Shown: positions 35,670-45,519 of the stretch, in pieces
Numbering within the stretch: the first letter of the stretch is position 1
How the letters are laid out: each line of letters starts with the position of its first letter
From: Macrococcoides bohemicum
GTDB taxonomy: Bacteria > Bacillota > Bacilli > Staphylococcales > Staphylococcaceae
Strand: one strand, 5' to 3'
Assembly (NCBI RefSeq): GCF_042658685.1
Contig: NZ_JBHSQY010000008.1
DNA: 64,000 bases
Position numbers and translations under genes: made by a program
Notes under the pieces: model-generated
What the model was told of the DNA's origin: nothing
Databases searched by the model: none
What the model saw: the letters and a program-made list of their open reading frames with translations, nothing else

Positions 35670-36389
35670 ATGAAGAATAAAAGCTCATTAATTTTTACGA
35701 TGGTTCTTACACTTTTAGTTGTAGGTGCTTTGGCAGCAATGGTGATCATGAAACAAAAAGATAAAACTGAAACAGATAGCGTCGATACATCGACAGTTGA
35801 TTCTACAGTCAATAACAATCAAGGTAAAGATCCGGTAGATACTGATAAGGTTGATTTAAAAGGTCAACCGATGATAGGAAAAAAAGATGCGAAAGTAACA
35901 GTGGTTGAATTTGGAGATTTTAAATGTCCGGCATGTAAATATTTTGATAGTAACATGAAACCTGAACTTAAGAAAAAATACTTTGATACAGGTAAAGCGA
36001 ACTATTACTTTATTCATACACCATTTCATGCTGAAGAATCAATTTTAGGTGGACTTGCTGGTGAAACAGTGTTAAAAAATGATCCAGATAAATATTGGGC
36101 ATTCCATGATGCATTATTTAAATTACAAACGCATAATGGTTCTCAAGATAAATGGTTAACGATGGCTGCTGTTAAGAAGGCACTTAAAACTGCAGGCGTA
36201 AAGGACGAAGCGAAAATAGTTGATGCAATTAAAGCGAACAGTGAGAAAGCTGCTGTTCAAAAAGATATCGATTTATATCAAAAACACAATATCACTTCTA
36301 CACCAACAATCATTGTTAATGGTAAAGCACTTGCTGATCCGATGAACATCGATGCGGTCACAGAAGCTATTGATAAGGCGTTAAAATAA
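35670..36389 (+). CDS. bdbD: DsbA-like thiol-disulfide oxidoreductase (BdbD-like)
   Basis: The 239-residue extracytoplasmic protein has an N-terminal membrane anchor (residues 7-27), a Thr/Ser/Asp-rich linker and a DsbA-type thioredoxin fold (Thioredoxin_4). The active site CPAC lies in FGDFKCPACKYFD (near residue 90) and the cis-proline loop in TSTPTIIVNG. It should introduce disulfides in exported proteins, with the adjacent BdbC reoxidising it. The stop overlaps the bdbC start (TAATG), so the two are translationally coupled. Confidence 0.92.
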   Translation: MKNKSSLIFTMVLTLLVVGALAAMVIMKQKDKTETDSVDTSTVDSTVNNNQGKDPVDTDKVDLKGQPMIGKKDAKVTVVEFGDFKCPACKYFDSNMKPELKKKYFDTGKANYYFIHTPFHAEESILGGLAGETVLKNDPDKYWAFHDALFKLQTHNGSQDKWLTMAAVKKALKTAGVKDEAKIVDAIKANSEKAAVQKDIDLYQKHNITSTPTIIVNGKALADPMNIDAVTEAIDKALK

Positions 36390-36808
36390 TGAAAAATACT
36401 AAATATTTTTATATTTCCTGGGTAATTGCACTTGTGGCAATGTTAGGTAGTTTGTATTATTCAGAAATCATGCATTATGTACCTTGTGAAAAATGCTGGT
36501 ATCAAAGAATCTTAATGTATCCTTTAGTAATTATTGCTGGATTTGCAGCATTTACAAATGCATATCAATTTAAATATTTGATTATGACTTTCTCTGTCAT
36601 CGGTTTTTGTATTTCGGTGATTCACTATATGGAACAGAAGATTCCTGGATTTGCACCAATCAAACCATGTGTTGGTGGCGTCCCTTGTAGTACACAGTAT
36701 GTGAATTACTTTGGTTTTATTACAATTCCATTTTTAGCTGGAACGGCATTTTTGTTAATTACAGTGATGATGTTACTTGTTAAAAAATCAAATGTAGATG
36801 TAAAATAA
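36389..36808 (+). CDS. bdbC: DsbB-family quinone-dependent disulfide oxidoreductase (BdbC-like)
   Basis: This 139-residue protein has four membrane helices and the two cysteine pairs of DsbB: CEKC after the first helix (YVPCEKCWYQRILMYP) and C-x5-C in KPCVGGVPCST in the second loop. It passes electrons from BdbD to quinone. It overlaps bdbD by one base. As I recall, Staphylococcus aureus has a DsbA lipoprotein but no DsbB, so this pair is a lineage difference. A terminator follows. Confidence 0.93.
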   Translation: MKNTKYFYISWVIALVAMLGSLYYSEIMHYVPCEKCWYQRILMYPLVIIAGFAAFTNAYQFKYLIMTFSVIGFCISVIHYMEQKIPGFAPIKPCVGGVPCSTQYVNYFGFITIPFLAGTAFLLITVMMLLVKKSNVDVK

Positions 36809-36842
36809 ATGATTTAGAAAAAAATATGTAATGTTCATAAAT

Positions 36843-36877
36843 AAAAACGTTGAATGATAAGCATTCAGCGTTTTTAT
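36843..36877 (+). terminator. Terminator after bdbC
   Basis: A 14-bp stem AAAAACGTTGAATG/CATTCAGCGTTTTT (one G-U pair) has loop ATAAG and is followed by T-rich DNA. Confidence 0.85.
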
Positions 36878-36957
36878 TTATGTGAAAAAACATGCAATTT
36901 TTAAAGATTAAAGGTATAATTATATAATGACTGACATGGAATAGGAGTGAACCGTGA

Positions 36958-37176
36958 ATGGTAAATATAGTCGAACTAAATAGTGAGATTACGTTAGGTC
37001 AATTTCTAAAAGCAGAAGGGATTATCTCAACGGGCGGACAAGCGAAATGGTATCTGCAGGATAACCCGGTAATGTTGAACGGAGAAGAAGAAAACAGACG
37101 TGGTAAAAAGCTTCACCAGGATGATCTTTTAGAAGTTGAAGGCGAAACTTACAAGATTACTTACACGGAAGCATAA
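36958..37176 (+). CDS. yaaA: S4 domain-containing protein YaaA
   Basis: The 72-residue protein is a single S4 RNA-binding domain (ITLGQFLKAEGIISTGGQAKWYL, VMLNGEEENRRGKKL). It is the conserved small gene between dnaN and recF in Firmicutes. An AGGAG site lies about 10 nt before the ATG. Its stop codon overlaps the recF start (TAATG), giving coupled translation. The function is presumed to be RNA or ribosome binding. Confidence 0.93.
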   Translation: MVNIVELNSEITLGQFLKAEGIISTGGQAKWYLQDNPVMLNGEEENRRGKKLHQDDLLEVEGETYKITYTEA

Positions 37177-38285
37177 TGAAGTTAAAAGCATTATCTTTAT
37201 CGCATTATCGAAATTATGATTCCGTCAAATTAGACTTTAGCGATGAAGTAAATATTTTGATAGGTATTAATGCACAAGGAAAGACAAATCTTTTAGAAGC
37301 GATATATTGTTTAGCGATGGCTAAAAGTCACAGAACTTCAAATGATAAAGAACTAATTACCTGGGGTGAACAATTTAGTCATATTGAAGGTGACTTAGAA
37401 TACCGACATGGCATCATGCCATTATCACTCACAATTTCATCAAAAGGTAAAAAAGCGAAAGTGAATCATTTAGAACAAAAGAGACTGACTGAATACATCG
37501 GCCATATGAACGTCGTTTTATTTGCACCAGAAGACTTGAATTTAGTTAAAGGTAGTCCGCAAATAAGACGCCGATTCATCGATATGGAAATCGGCCAGAT
37601 ATCTGCTGTTTATCTTAATGATTTATCAAACTTTCAAAGAATACTCAAACAAAAGAATCATCATCTTAAGCAACTTAAACTATCAGGCAATACTGATACT
37701 ACGATGCTTGAAGTATTGAATGAACAATTTGCGGAATATGCAGTAAAACTTACGCAGCGACGTAAATCATTCATTGAAAAACTGGAGGAGCTTGCCTTAC
37801 CTATTCATCAAGGCATTACAAAACAAAAAGAAAACTTAAAATTACTGTATGTATCAAGTCTTGAATATATTGATGACACACAAGCCATGATTGAAGCTTG
37901 TGTTTCATTGCTAAATAAAGAAAGTAAACGTGAGATAGAACGTGCACAAAGTTTATTTGGCCCACATCGTGATGATATTACGTTTGCCATCAATGATATT
38001 GACGTGCAAACGTACGGATCACAAGGTCAACAGAGAACGACAGCTTTATCAGTGAAGCTTGCTGAAATAGAATTGATTAATCTGGAAGTGGGAGAATATC
38101 CGATTCTATTGCTGGATGATGTATTAAGCGAGCTTGATGATTTAAGGCAGACACATTTACTTACTACAATTCAACATAAAGTTCAAACATTTGTAACAAC
38201 AACATCAGTGGATGGTATTGAACATGAAACAATCAACAGAGCGAAATTATTTAATGTTTCTGATGGACATATTTCGACTAATTGA
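37176..38285 (+). CDS. recF: DNA replication and repair protein RecF
   Basis: This 369-residue SMC-like ATPase has Walker A IGINAQGKTNLLEAIY (near residue 30), a signature-like SQGQQRTTALSVKLAE and Walker B ILLLDDVLSELD. It helps load RecA at gaps and stalled forks. It overlaps yaaA by one base and ends 7 bp before gyrB, in the standard yaaA-recF-gyrB-gyrA order. Confidence 0.97.
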   Translation: MKLKALSLSHYRNYDSVKLDFSDEVNILIGINAQGKTNLLEAIYCLAMAKSHRTSNDKELITWGEQFSHIEGDLEYRHGIMPLSLTISSKGKKAKVNHLEQKRLTEYIGHMNVVLFAPEDLNLVKGSPQIRRRFIDMEIGQISAVYLNDLSNFQRILKQKNHHLKQLKLSGNTDTTMLEVLNEQFAEYAVKLTQRRKSFIEKLEELALPIHQGITKQKENLKLLYVSSLEYIDDTQAMIEACVSLLNKESKREIERAQSLFGPHRDDITFAINDIDVQTYGSQGQQRTTALSVKLAEIELINLEVGEYPILLLDDVLSELDDLRQTHLLTTIQHKVQTFVTTTSVDGIEHETINRAKLFNVSDGHISTN

Positions 38286-38292
38286 AGGCTAG

Positions 38293-40215
38293 GTGACAAT
38301 CTTGGAACAAAATTTAGATCAATATGGTGCTGACCAGATACAAGTATTAGAAGGATTAGAAGCAGTTAGAAAAAGACCAGGTATGTATATCGGCTCTACT
38401 GCATCACGTGGATTACACCACTTAGTATGGGAAATCGTTGATAATAGTATCGATGAGGCATTAGCAGGATATGCGGATGAAATTGAAGTAGTGATAGAAA
38501 AAGATGACTGGATTAAAGTTACAGATAACGGGCGTGGTATTCCGGTTGAAATGCATAAGAAAATGGGTCGTCCTGCGGTAGAAGTTATCTTAACAGTATT
38601 GCATGCCGGAGGTAAATTCGGCGGTGGCGGATATAAAGTTTCTGGTGGTTTACACGGAGTAGGTTCTTCTGTCGTTAACGCACTATCATCAACTTTAGAA
38701 GTATATGTACATAAAGATGGACAAATTCATCATCAGGCGTATCATCAAGGGGTTCCTGCTTTTGATTTGAAAGTTATTGGTGAGACAGATAAAACAGGAA
38801 CTGAAATCCGCTTTAAAGCAGATCCGGAAATATTTACGGAAACAACAGAGTATGAATATGAGATTTTACAAAAGCGTATTCGTGAACTTGCATTCTTAAA
38901 TAAAGGTATTAAGATTATAGCTCGTGATGAACGCGAAGAAGAAGTGATTGAAGATGAGTATCACTATGAAGGTGGTATTAAATCATACGTTGAATTATTA
39001 AATAAATCTAAAGAAGTATTATTCCCTGAACCGATTTATATTCATGATACACGTGACGATATTGAAGTAGAAATTTCAATACAATATAACAATGGTTACT
39101 CAACAAACCTTTTAAGTTATGCAAATAATATCCATACATATGAAGGTGGAACGCATGAGGATGGCTTCAAACGTGCATTAACACGTGTCATTAATAACTA
39201 TGGTGCTAAAAATAAACTGATTAAAGAAAATGATGAGAAACTATCCGGGGAAGATGTACGTGAAGGAATTACTGCGGTAGTGTCTATTAAACATGGTAAT
39301 CCTCAGTTTGAGGGACAAACGAAGACGAAACTAGGCAATACAGAAGTACGTCAAATTACAGATAATCTATTTGCAGAAAACTTTGAAAGATTCTTAATGG
39401 AGAATCCGCCTGTTGCACGTATTATCGTTGAAAAAGGTATTATGGCATCACGTGCACGTCTTGCTGCGAAGAAAGCGCGTGAAGTAACACGACGCAAATC
39501 GGGACTTGAAGTTTCTAGTCTTCCGGGTAAACTTGCAGACTGTTCTAGTAAAGATCCATCAATCAGCGAATTATATATCGTTGAGGGAGACTCTGCCGGT
39601 GGTTCAGCGAAATCCGGTCGTGACTCTAAGACTCAGGCTATTTTACCGTTACGCGGTAAGATATTAAACGTTGAAAAAGCACGATTAGATCGTATTTTAG
39701 GAAATAATGAAATCCGTTCTATGATTACAGCGATGGGTACTGGTATCGGCGGCGAATTTGATATTTCTAAAGCACGTTATCACAAAGTTGTTATTATGAC
39801 GGATGCGGATGTTGATGGTGCGCATATTAGAACACTATTACTTACTTTCTTCTATCGTTTTATGAGACCGTTACTTGAAGCGGGATATATTTATATTGCA
39901 CAACCACCATTATTTAAAGTGGAGCAAGGAAAGAAAAAATATTACGTCTATAATGAACGTGAACTTAATAAATTAAGAGAAGAATTACCAGCAACACCGA
40001 AGTGGCAATTAGCACGATATAAAGGTTTAGGTGAGATGAACGCTGACCAGTTATGGGAGACAACAATGAACCCTGAGAACCGTTCGATGTTACAAGTAAC
40101 TTTAGGTGATGCGATAGAAGCAGATGAAGTTTTTGAAATGTTAATGGGAGATGTTGTTGAACATCGCCGTACATTTATCGAAGAAAACGCGGTTTATGCA
40201 AACGTTGATGTATAA
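38293..40215 (+). CDS. gyrB: DNA gyrase subunit B
   Basis: The 640-residue protein has the GHKL ATPase domain (EIVDNSIDEALAGYADEIEV, DNGRGIPV, GGGYKVSGGLHGVG), a transducer domain and the TOPRIM domain with EGDSAGGSAKSGRD and TDADVDGAHIRTL. It ends YANVDV. It supplies ATP hydrolysis for negative supercoiling. The start is ambiguous between GTG at 38293 and TTG at 38302, since the TAGGTGA site fits the second; the core is unaffected. Confidence 0.98.
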   Translation: MTILEQNLDQYGADQIQVLEGLEAVRKRPGMYIGSTASRGLHHLVWEIVDNSIDEALAGYADEIEVVIEKDDWIKVTDNGRGIPVEMHKKMGRPAVEVILTVLHAGGKFGGGGYKVSGGLHGVGSSVVNALSSTLEVYVHKDGQIHHQAYHQGVPAFDLKVIGETDKTGTEIRFKADPEIFTETTEYEYEILQKRIRELAFLNKGIKIIARDEREEEVIEDEYHYEGGIKSYVELLNKSKEVLFPEPIYIHDTRDDIEVEISIQYNNGYSTNLLSYANNIHTYEGGTHEDGFKRALTRVINNYGAKNKLIKENDEKLSGEDVREGITAVVSIKHGNPQFEGQTKTKLGNTEVRQITDNLFAENFERFLMENPPVARIIVEKGIMASRARLAAKKAREVTRRKSGLEVSSLPGKLADCSSKDPSISELYIVEGDSAGGSAKSGRDSKTQAILPLRGKILNVEKARLDRILGNNEIRSMITAMGTGIGGEFDISKARYHKVVIMTDADVDGAHIRTLLLTFFYRFMRPLLEAGYIYIAQPPLFKVEQGKKKYYVYNERELNKLREELPATPKWQLARYKGLGEMNADQLWETTMNPENRSMLQVTLGDAIEADEVFEMLMGDVVEHRRTFIEENAVYANVDV

Positions 40216-40242
40216 AGATAGTATTTTAAGGAGGCGCCATTT

Positions 40243-42906
40243 ATGGCTTTAGAGCACGATTCAAAACTAAAAGACCAGAATATTGTCAAAGAGATGAAGG
40301 ATTCGTTTCTTGACTATGCGATGAGTGTAATCGTTTCTCGTGCGTTACCAGATGTACGTGATGGTATGAAACCCGTACATCGTCGTATATTATACGGAAT
40401 GAATAATCAAGGTATGACACCAGATAAACCCTATAAGAAGTCTGCACGTATCGTAGGAGATGTTATGGGTAAATATCACCCACACGGTGACTCTTCAATT
40501 TATGAAGCAATGGTTCGTATGGCACAGGACTTCAGTTATCGCTATATGCTCGTTGATGGACAAGGAAACTTTGGTTCTATGGACGGCGATGGTGCAGCTG
40601 CGATGCGTTATACAGAGGCACGTATGTCTAAGATTGCTATGGAATTAATGCGTGATATCAACAAAGATACGATTGATTTTACAGATAACTACGATGGTAA
40701 TGAACGTGAACCAGTCGTGCTACCTTCTAGATTTCCTAATCTACTTGTCAATGGTGCATCAGGAATTGCGGTTGGTATGGCAACAAATATTCCTCCGCAC
40801 AACTTAACGGAAGTTATTAACGGTGTTTTAGAATTAAGTAAAAATCCTGACATTTCGATTCCTGAATTAATGGAGTTTATTCAAGGTCCTGATTTTCCTA
40901 CTGCAGGCTTAATATTAGGTCGTAGTGGTATCCGTCGTGCATATGAGACGGGTCGTGGATCTGTTATTATGCGAGCGAAGACGTTAATTGAAACCCGTCC
41001 AAACGGTAAAGAAACGATTATCGTAACAGAAATCCCTTATCAGGTGAATAAAGCACGTTTAGTAGAGAAGATCGCTGAGCTTGCACGTGATAAAAAGGTT
41101 GATGGTATTACAGATTTACGTGATGAGACAAGTTTAAAAGAAGGTGTACGTATCGTAATTGATGTACGCCGTGATGCGAACGCAAATGTTATCTTAAATA
41201 ATTTATATAAATTAACACCGTTACAAACTTCTTTTGGTGTGAATATGTTAGCGCTTGTTGATGGACAACCGAAAGTTTTAAATATTAAACAAGCAATCTA
41301 TCATTATTTAGAGCACCAAAAAGTAGTAGTTCGTCGTAGAACGCAATATAACTTGAAGAAAGCTGAAGATCGTGCACATATTTTAGAAGGATTACGTATT
41401 GCATTAGATCATATCGACGAAATTATTGCTTTAATTCGTGGTTCAAAAAATGATGCTGAAGCGATGGAAGGATTAATGGAACAATTTAAGCTTTCTGAGC
41501 GTCAGGCACAAGCAATATTAGATATGCGTCTACGTCGATTAACAGGACTTGAACGTGACAAAATTGAAGAAGAATACCAGGAATTACTGAAATATATTGA
41601 TGAATTAAGAGCCATCTTAGCAGATGAAGAAAGATTACTGGAAATTATTCGTGAAGAATTAATTGAAATCCGTGAAAAGTATGGTGATGAACGTCGTACA
41701 GAAATCACAGCAGGCGGATTTGATCATTTAGAGGATGAAGATTTAATCGATGAAGAAAATATCGTTATTACGTTAAGTCATAATAACTATATTAAACGTT
41801 TACCAGCATCTACTTATCGTACACAACACCGTGGTGGACGTGGTGTTCAAGGAATGAATACTTTAGACGAAGACTTTGTTAGTCAAATGGTAACGACCTC
41901 AACTCATGATAACGTATTATTCTTTACGAATATGGGTCGTGTTTACAAAGTTAAGGGATATGAAATTCCTGAACTATCTCGTCAATCAAAAGGAATACCA
42001 ATCGTTAACGTATTAGAACTGGAAAAAGATGAAAAGATTAGCACGATGATTGCGGTGAAAGACTTAGAACGTGAAGATGCCTTTATTATATTTGCGACGA
42101 AACAAGGTATTATTAAACGTACGAATCTTTCTCATTTTGCGCGTATTAATAAAAACGGTAAGATTGCAATTAACTTTAGAGAAGACGATGAACTGATTGC
42201 TGTACGTTTAACAGATGGTAATAAACAGTTAATTATCGGTACAAAAAATGCATCACTCATCCGTTTCGAAGAAGATAAACTGCGTCCACTCGGAAGAACA
42301 GCTGCAGGTGTAAAAGGTATTTCATTACGCGAAGGCGATGAAGTAATAGGACTTGACGTTATTGAATCTAATGGTGAACATGAAGTATTGATTGTTACTG
42401 AAAATGGTTATGGTAAACGTACGGGTGAAGCAGAATACCGTATTTCTAACCGTGGTGGTAAAGGAATTAAAACAGCAAGTATTACTAAGAAGAACGGTAA
42501 TCTTGTTTGTATCACAACAGTTAACGGTGACGAAGATATTATGTTGGTGACGAATCAAGGTGTAATCATTCGTTTAGATATTGCTGAATTCTCTCAAAAT
42601 GGTCGTTCAGCGCAAGGTGTACGCTTAATTAAGTTAGGTGAAAGTCAACATGTTGCGACCGTTGCGAAAGTGGAGAAAGAAGAAGAAATTGATGTAATTG
42701 ATGAAGATAAGTTGCCAGGTGAAGTAATTGCCAAACAAGAAACAACATTAACTGAAGAAGCATTAGAAGATAATAATGAAGATATAGAAGCTGAAGATGG
42801 TCATGTTGTTGGTACGCTTGAAGATGAAGAAGATGACGCTCAAAAAGATATTTTAGAAAGTTCATCTTTTGATGATATTTTTAAAGACGAAGAAGAAACT
42901 GAATAA
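40243..42906 (+). CDS. gyrA: DNA gyrase subunit A
   Basis: This 887-residue protein cuts and rejoins DNA through Y123 (AAAMRYTEARMSK). The quinolone-resistance region reads GDSSIYEAMVRM, with serines 84 and 85 and E88 in their usual susceptible state. The C-terminal beta-pinwheel has the GyrA box QHRGGRGVQG and the tail is strongly acidic. A GGAGG site precedes the ATG. It follows gyrB by 27 bp and is followed by a terminator. Confidence 0.98.
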   Translation: MALEHDSKLKDQNIVKEMKDSFLDYAMSVIVSRALPDVRDGMKPVHRRILYGMNNQGMTPDKPYKKSARIVGDVMGKYHPHGDSSIYEAMVRMAQDFSYRYMLVDGQGNFGSMDGDGAAAMRYTEARMSKIAMELMRDINKDTIDFTDNYDGNEREPVVLPSRFPNLLVNGASGIAVGMATNIPPHNLTEVINGVLELSKNPDISIPELMEFIQGPDFPTAGLILGRSGIRRAYETGRGSVIMRAKTLIETRPNGKETIIVTEIPYQVNKARLVEKIAELARDKKVDGITDLRDETSLKEGVRIVIDVRRDANANVILNNLYKLTPLQTSFGVNMLALVDGQPKVLNIKQAIYHYLEHQKVVVRRRTQYNLKKAEDRAHILEGLRIALDHIDEIIALIRGSKNDAEAMEGLMEQFKLSERQAQAILDMRLRRLTGLERDKIEEEYQELLKYIDELRAILADEERLLEIIREELIEIREKYGDERRTEITAGGFDHLEDEDLIDEENIVITLSHNNYIKRLPASTYRTQHRGGRGVQGMNTLDEDFVSQMVTTSTHDNVLFFTNMGRVYKVKGYEIPELSRQSKGIPIVNVLELEKDEKISTMIAVKDLEREDAFIIFATKQGIIKRTNLSHFARINKNGKIAINFREDDELIAVRLTDGNKQLIIGTKNASLIRFEEDKLRPLGRTAAGVKGISLREGDEVIGLDVIESNGEHEVLIVTENGYGKRTGEAEYRISNRGGKGIKTASITKKNGNLVCITTVNGDEDIMLVTNQGVIIRLDIAEFSQNGRSAQGVRLIKLGESQHVATVAKVEKEEEIDVIDEDKLPGEVIAKQETTLTEEALEDNNEDIEAEDGHVVGTLEDEEDDAQKDILESSSFDDIFKDEEETE

Positions 42907-42916
42907 AATTGTAAAG

Positions 42917-42956
42917 AACTAAAGCCAATTTTTTAAGTTGTGCTTTAGTTTTTTTA
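42917..42956 (+). terminator. gyrA terminator
   Basis: A stem AACTAAAGC/GCTTTAGTT is followed by a run of seven T. Confidence 0.8.
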
Positions 42957-42966
42957 TTTCCTGAGT

Positions 42967-43005
42967 AATATTGAAATCACTTCAATATTGCTGGAAACGT
43001 TTTAT
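42967..43005 (+). promoter_or_regulatory. Inverted repeat and possible CcpA site upstream of alsS
   Basis: A perfect 9-bp inverted repeat AATATTGAA-ATCAC-TTCAATATT lies at 42967-42989. The nearby TGGAAACGTTTTAT (42992-43005) partly resembles a catabolite-responsive element (the consensus TGWAANCGNTNWCA). CcpA and AlsR-type control of alsSD is known in Bacillus. Binding here is inference only. Confidence 0.35.
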
Positions 43006-43100
43006 ATGTTTTTTAAAGGCGTATTATTTGAAGTAAGCATGTATTCGTACTAGCATTTAAATTGTAAAAAAATATAACTTTAATTAGGAGCGTTAATATT

Positions 43101-44768
43101 ATGAAAAAATCTGGTGGAGATTTATTCGTTGATACATTAATTAATCATGGTGTGACACATGTATTCGGAGTACCTGGAGCGAAAATCGATAAAGCATTTG
43201 ATGTTTTAGAAGATAGAGGTCCCGAAGTCATTGTGACACGTCATGAACAAAATGCGGCACTTATTGCACAAGGTATCGGTCGTATCACAGGTAAACCTGG
43301 CGTTGTACTTGTAACGAGTGGACCAGGGGTAACCAATTTAGCGACAGGATTAGTGACGGCAAACTCTGAAAGTGATCCGGTCGTTGCGATTGGGGGTAAT
43401 GTTAAACGAGAAGACAGTTTAAAACGTACACATCAATCATTAGATAACGCTGGTCTAATGAGTCACGTTTCTAAGTATTCAGTTGAAGTTCAAGATGCGA
43501 ACAGTATTTCTGAAGCAGTTACGAATGCATTCCGCGCCAGTGTTGAAGGACGTAAAGGTGCAGCATTTGTAAGTATCCCACAAGATGTTATATCAGCAGA
43601 AAACGTGGAGGTGGATGCTATTGAAGTGAAAGAACCACCTGTTTTAGGACCGGCACCCAATTTTGAAATTGATACATTGGCTGAAAGAATTAAACAAGCA
43701 AAGTTACCAGTATTTTTACTTGGGATGCGTGCCTCTTCAGAAGAAAATACTTTAGCGATAAGAAAATTTATGGCAAATAATGCGATACCAGTTGTAGAAA
43801 CCTTCCAGGGTTCTGGTATTATTTCAAGAGAATTAGAAGAGCATTTCTTCGGAAGAATTGGCTTATTTAGAAATCAGCCTGGTGATGAATTATTAAAACA
43901 TGCCGATTTAGTAATATCAGTAGGTTATGACCCAATTGAGTACGATCCGGTGATTTGGAATAAAGAAAATGAAAAGACAATTATTCATATAGATGAAGTG
44001 CAAAGTGATATCGATAATCATTATGCACCGGTAACTGAATTAATTGGTAATACTGCGCTCACAATTCAACGATTAGATGAGAAATTAGATCCAGGTGATA
44101 TTCAGCTTGATGAAAATGCTCAAAAAATATTATTAAATGTGGCACAAATGATTCAAAAGAAATATGAATTGCCTGAAGATTACATGAATGCTGAGAAAGT
44201 AAATCCTAAACATATTGTTAAAGCAGTACGTGAATTAATTGATGATGAAACAACAGTTACTGTAGATGTAGGGTCTTTATATATTTATATGGCACGTTAT
44301 TTTAGAAGTTATGCACCACGTCATCTCTTGTTCTCAAATGGGATGCAGACATTAGGTGTAGCACTGCCTTGGGCGATTGCAGCATCAATTGTACGACCAG
44401 GTAAAAAGATTGTTTCTATGGCGGGGGATGGAGGTTTCTTATTCTCAGGTCAGGAACTTGAAACAGCAGTAAGACTTAAAGCGCCAATCGTACAGCTTAT
44501 TTGGAATGATGGCCATTATGATATGGTTAAATTCCAGCAGGAAAGTAAGTATGGTAAAGGTGCAGCAGTTGACTTAGGTCCTGTTGACTATGTTAAATAT
44601 GCAGAATCTATGGGTGCAAAAGGATATAAAGTGAATCACTCTAGTGAGTTAGAAGATGTACTGAAGAAAGCGATGTCAGAAGAAGGACCGGTTATCGTAG
44701 ATATTCCTGTAGATTATAGCAACAATGCTAAATTAATGGAAGATTTATTACCAGACGCTACAAACTAG
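43101..44768 (+). CDS. alsS: Catabolic acetolactate synthase
   Basis: This 555-residue thiamine-diphosphate enzyme condenses two pyruvates to acetolactate, the first step of acetoin formation. The family markers are the N-terminal VFGVPGAKIDKAFD with the catalytic Glu in TRHEQNAA, the GVVLVTSGPGVTNLATGL loop and the ThDP-binding GDGGFLFSGQELETAVR ending IWND. It is the AlsS catabolic type, because it is paired with alsD 10 bp downstream and has no regulatory subunit gene. It lies between gyrA and serS. Confidence 0.95.
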   Translation: MKKSGGDLFVDTLINHGVTHVFGVPGAKIDKAFDVLEDRGPEVIVTRHEQNAALIAQGIGRITGKPGVVLVTSGPGVTNLATGLVTANSESDPVVAIGGNVKREDSLKRTHQSLDNAGLMSHVSKYSVEVQDANSISEAVTNAFRASVEGRKGAAFVSIPQDVISAENVEVDAIEVKEPPVLGPAPNFEIDTLAERIKQAKLPVFLLGMRASSEENTLAIRKFMANNAIPVVETFQGSGIISRELEEHFFGRIGLFRNQPGDELLKHADLVISVGYDPIEYDPVIWNKENEKTIIHIDEVQSDIDNHYAPVTELIGNTALTIQRLDEKLDPGDIQLDENAQKILLNVAQMIQKKYELPEDYMNAEKVNPKHIVKAVRELIDDETTVTVDVGSLYIYMARYFRSYAPRHLLFSNGMQTLGVALPWAIAASIVRPGKKIVSMAGDGGFLFSGQELETAVRLKAPIVQLIWNDGHYDMVKFQQESKYGKGAAVDLGPVDYVKYAESMGAKGYKVNHSSELEDVLKKAMSEEGPVIVDIPVDYSNNAKLMEDLLPDATN

Positions 44769-44778
44769 GAGGATAACG

Positions 44779-45480
44779 ATGAATAACTTATATCAATATT
44801 CAACAATGGGTGCACTTGTAGGAGGTATGTTTGAAGGAACATTTAAAATGTCAGATGTACTTTCAATAGGAAATTATGGTATCGGAACAATGGATGGCTT
44901 AAATGGTGAACTGATTGTTTTGGACGGCACACCATATTTAATCGAAAGTACAGGAAATGTACGCGTTGTTTCACCTGAAGAAACAACACCTTTTGCAAGT
45001 ATGATGGACTTTAACCCGACAAAGACATTAACTTTTAAAGGCAGTTTAAATAAAGAACACTTAGACGAAGAAATATTAAAAACAATGCAGGGAATGAACT
45101 ATTTTCATGCAGTAAAGATTAAAGGTAAATTTAAAATGATTAAAGCAAGATCAGTGAAGAAACAACAACAACCCTATCCAAAACTTGTTGAAGCGGTTAA
45201 AGAACAAGGCTATTTTGATATTCAAGATACAGAAGGTACATTGTTTGGATTTTATACACCTCATTTCATTATGGGCATCGGTGTTGGCGGTTATCATGTA
45301 CATTATTTAAGTGACGACGTGACACAGGGTGGTCATGTATTTGATTATGAGATTGAAGACGTGAAAGTTGAACTTGCTTTGCAGGAAGATTTTATCTTAA
45401 AAATGCCGGATACCAATCATTATCGTGAAAATGATTTGAATGATCCGGAAATGCTTAAAGATATTGAAGCAAGTGAATAG
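44779..45480 (+). CDS. alsD: Alpha-acetolactate decarboxylase
   Basis: The 233-residue cytoplasmic zinc enzyme converts acetolactate to acetoin. The metal-binding histidines lie in GVGGYHVHYLSDD and GGHVFDYEI. The N-terminus LYQYSTMGALVGGMFEG is typical. A strong AGGAGG site precedes the ATG. It forms a two-gene operon with alsS that disposes of pyruvate as neutral acetoin and limits acidification. Its stop codon is part of the following bidirectional terminator. Confidence 0.97.
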   Translation: MNNLYQYSTMGALVGGMFEGTFKMSDVLSIGNYGIGTMDGLNGELIVLDGTPYLIESTGNVRVVSPEETTPFASMMDFNPTKTLTFKGSLNKEHLDEEILKTMQGMNYFHAVKIKGKFKMIKARSVKKQQQPYPKLVEAVKEQGYFDIQDTEGTLFGFYTPHFIMGIGVGGYHVHYLSDDVTQGGHVFDYEIEDVKVELALQEDFILKMPDTNHYRENDLNDPEMLKDIEASE

Positions 45481-45519
45481 AAAAACAATCCTGAATCATT
45501 TGATTCAGGATTGTTTTTC
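45480..45519. terminator. Bidirectional terminator between alsD and nnrD
   Basis: A perfect 19-bp inverted repeat (45480-45498 with 45501-45519) with a 2-bp centre has T tracts on both strands. It serves both convergent genes and includes the last base of both stop codons. Confidence 0.93.
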
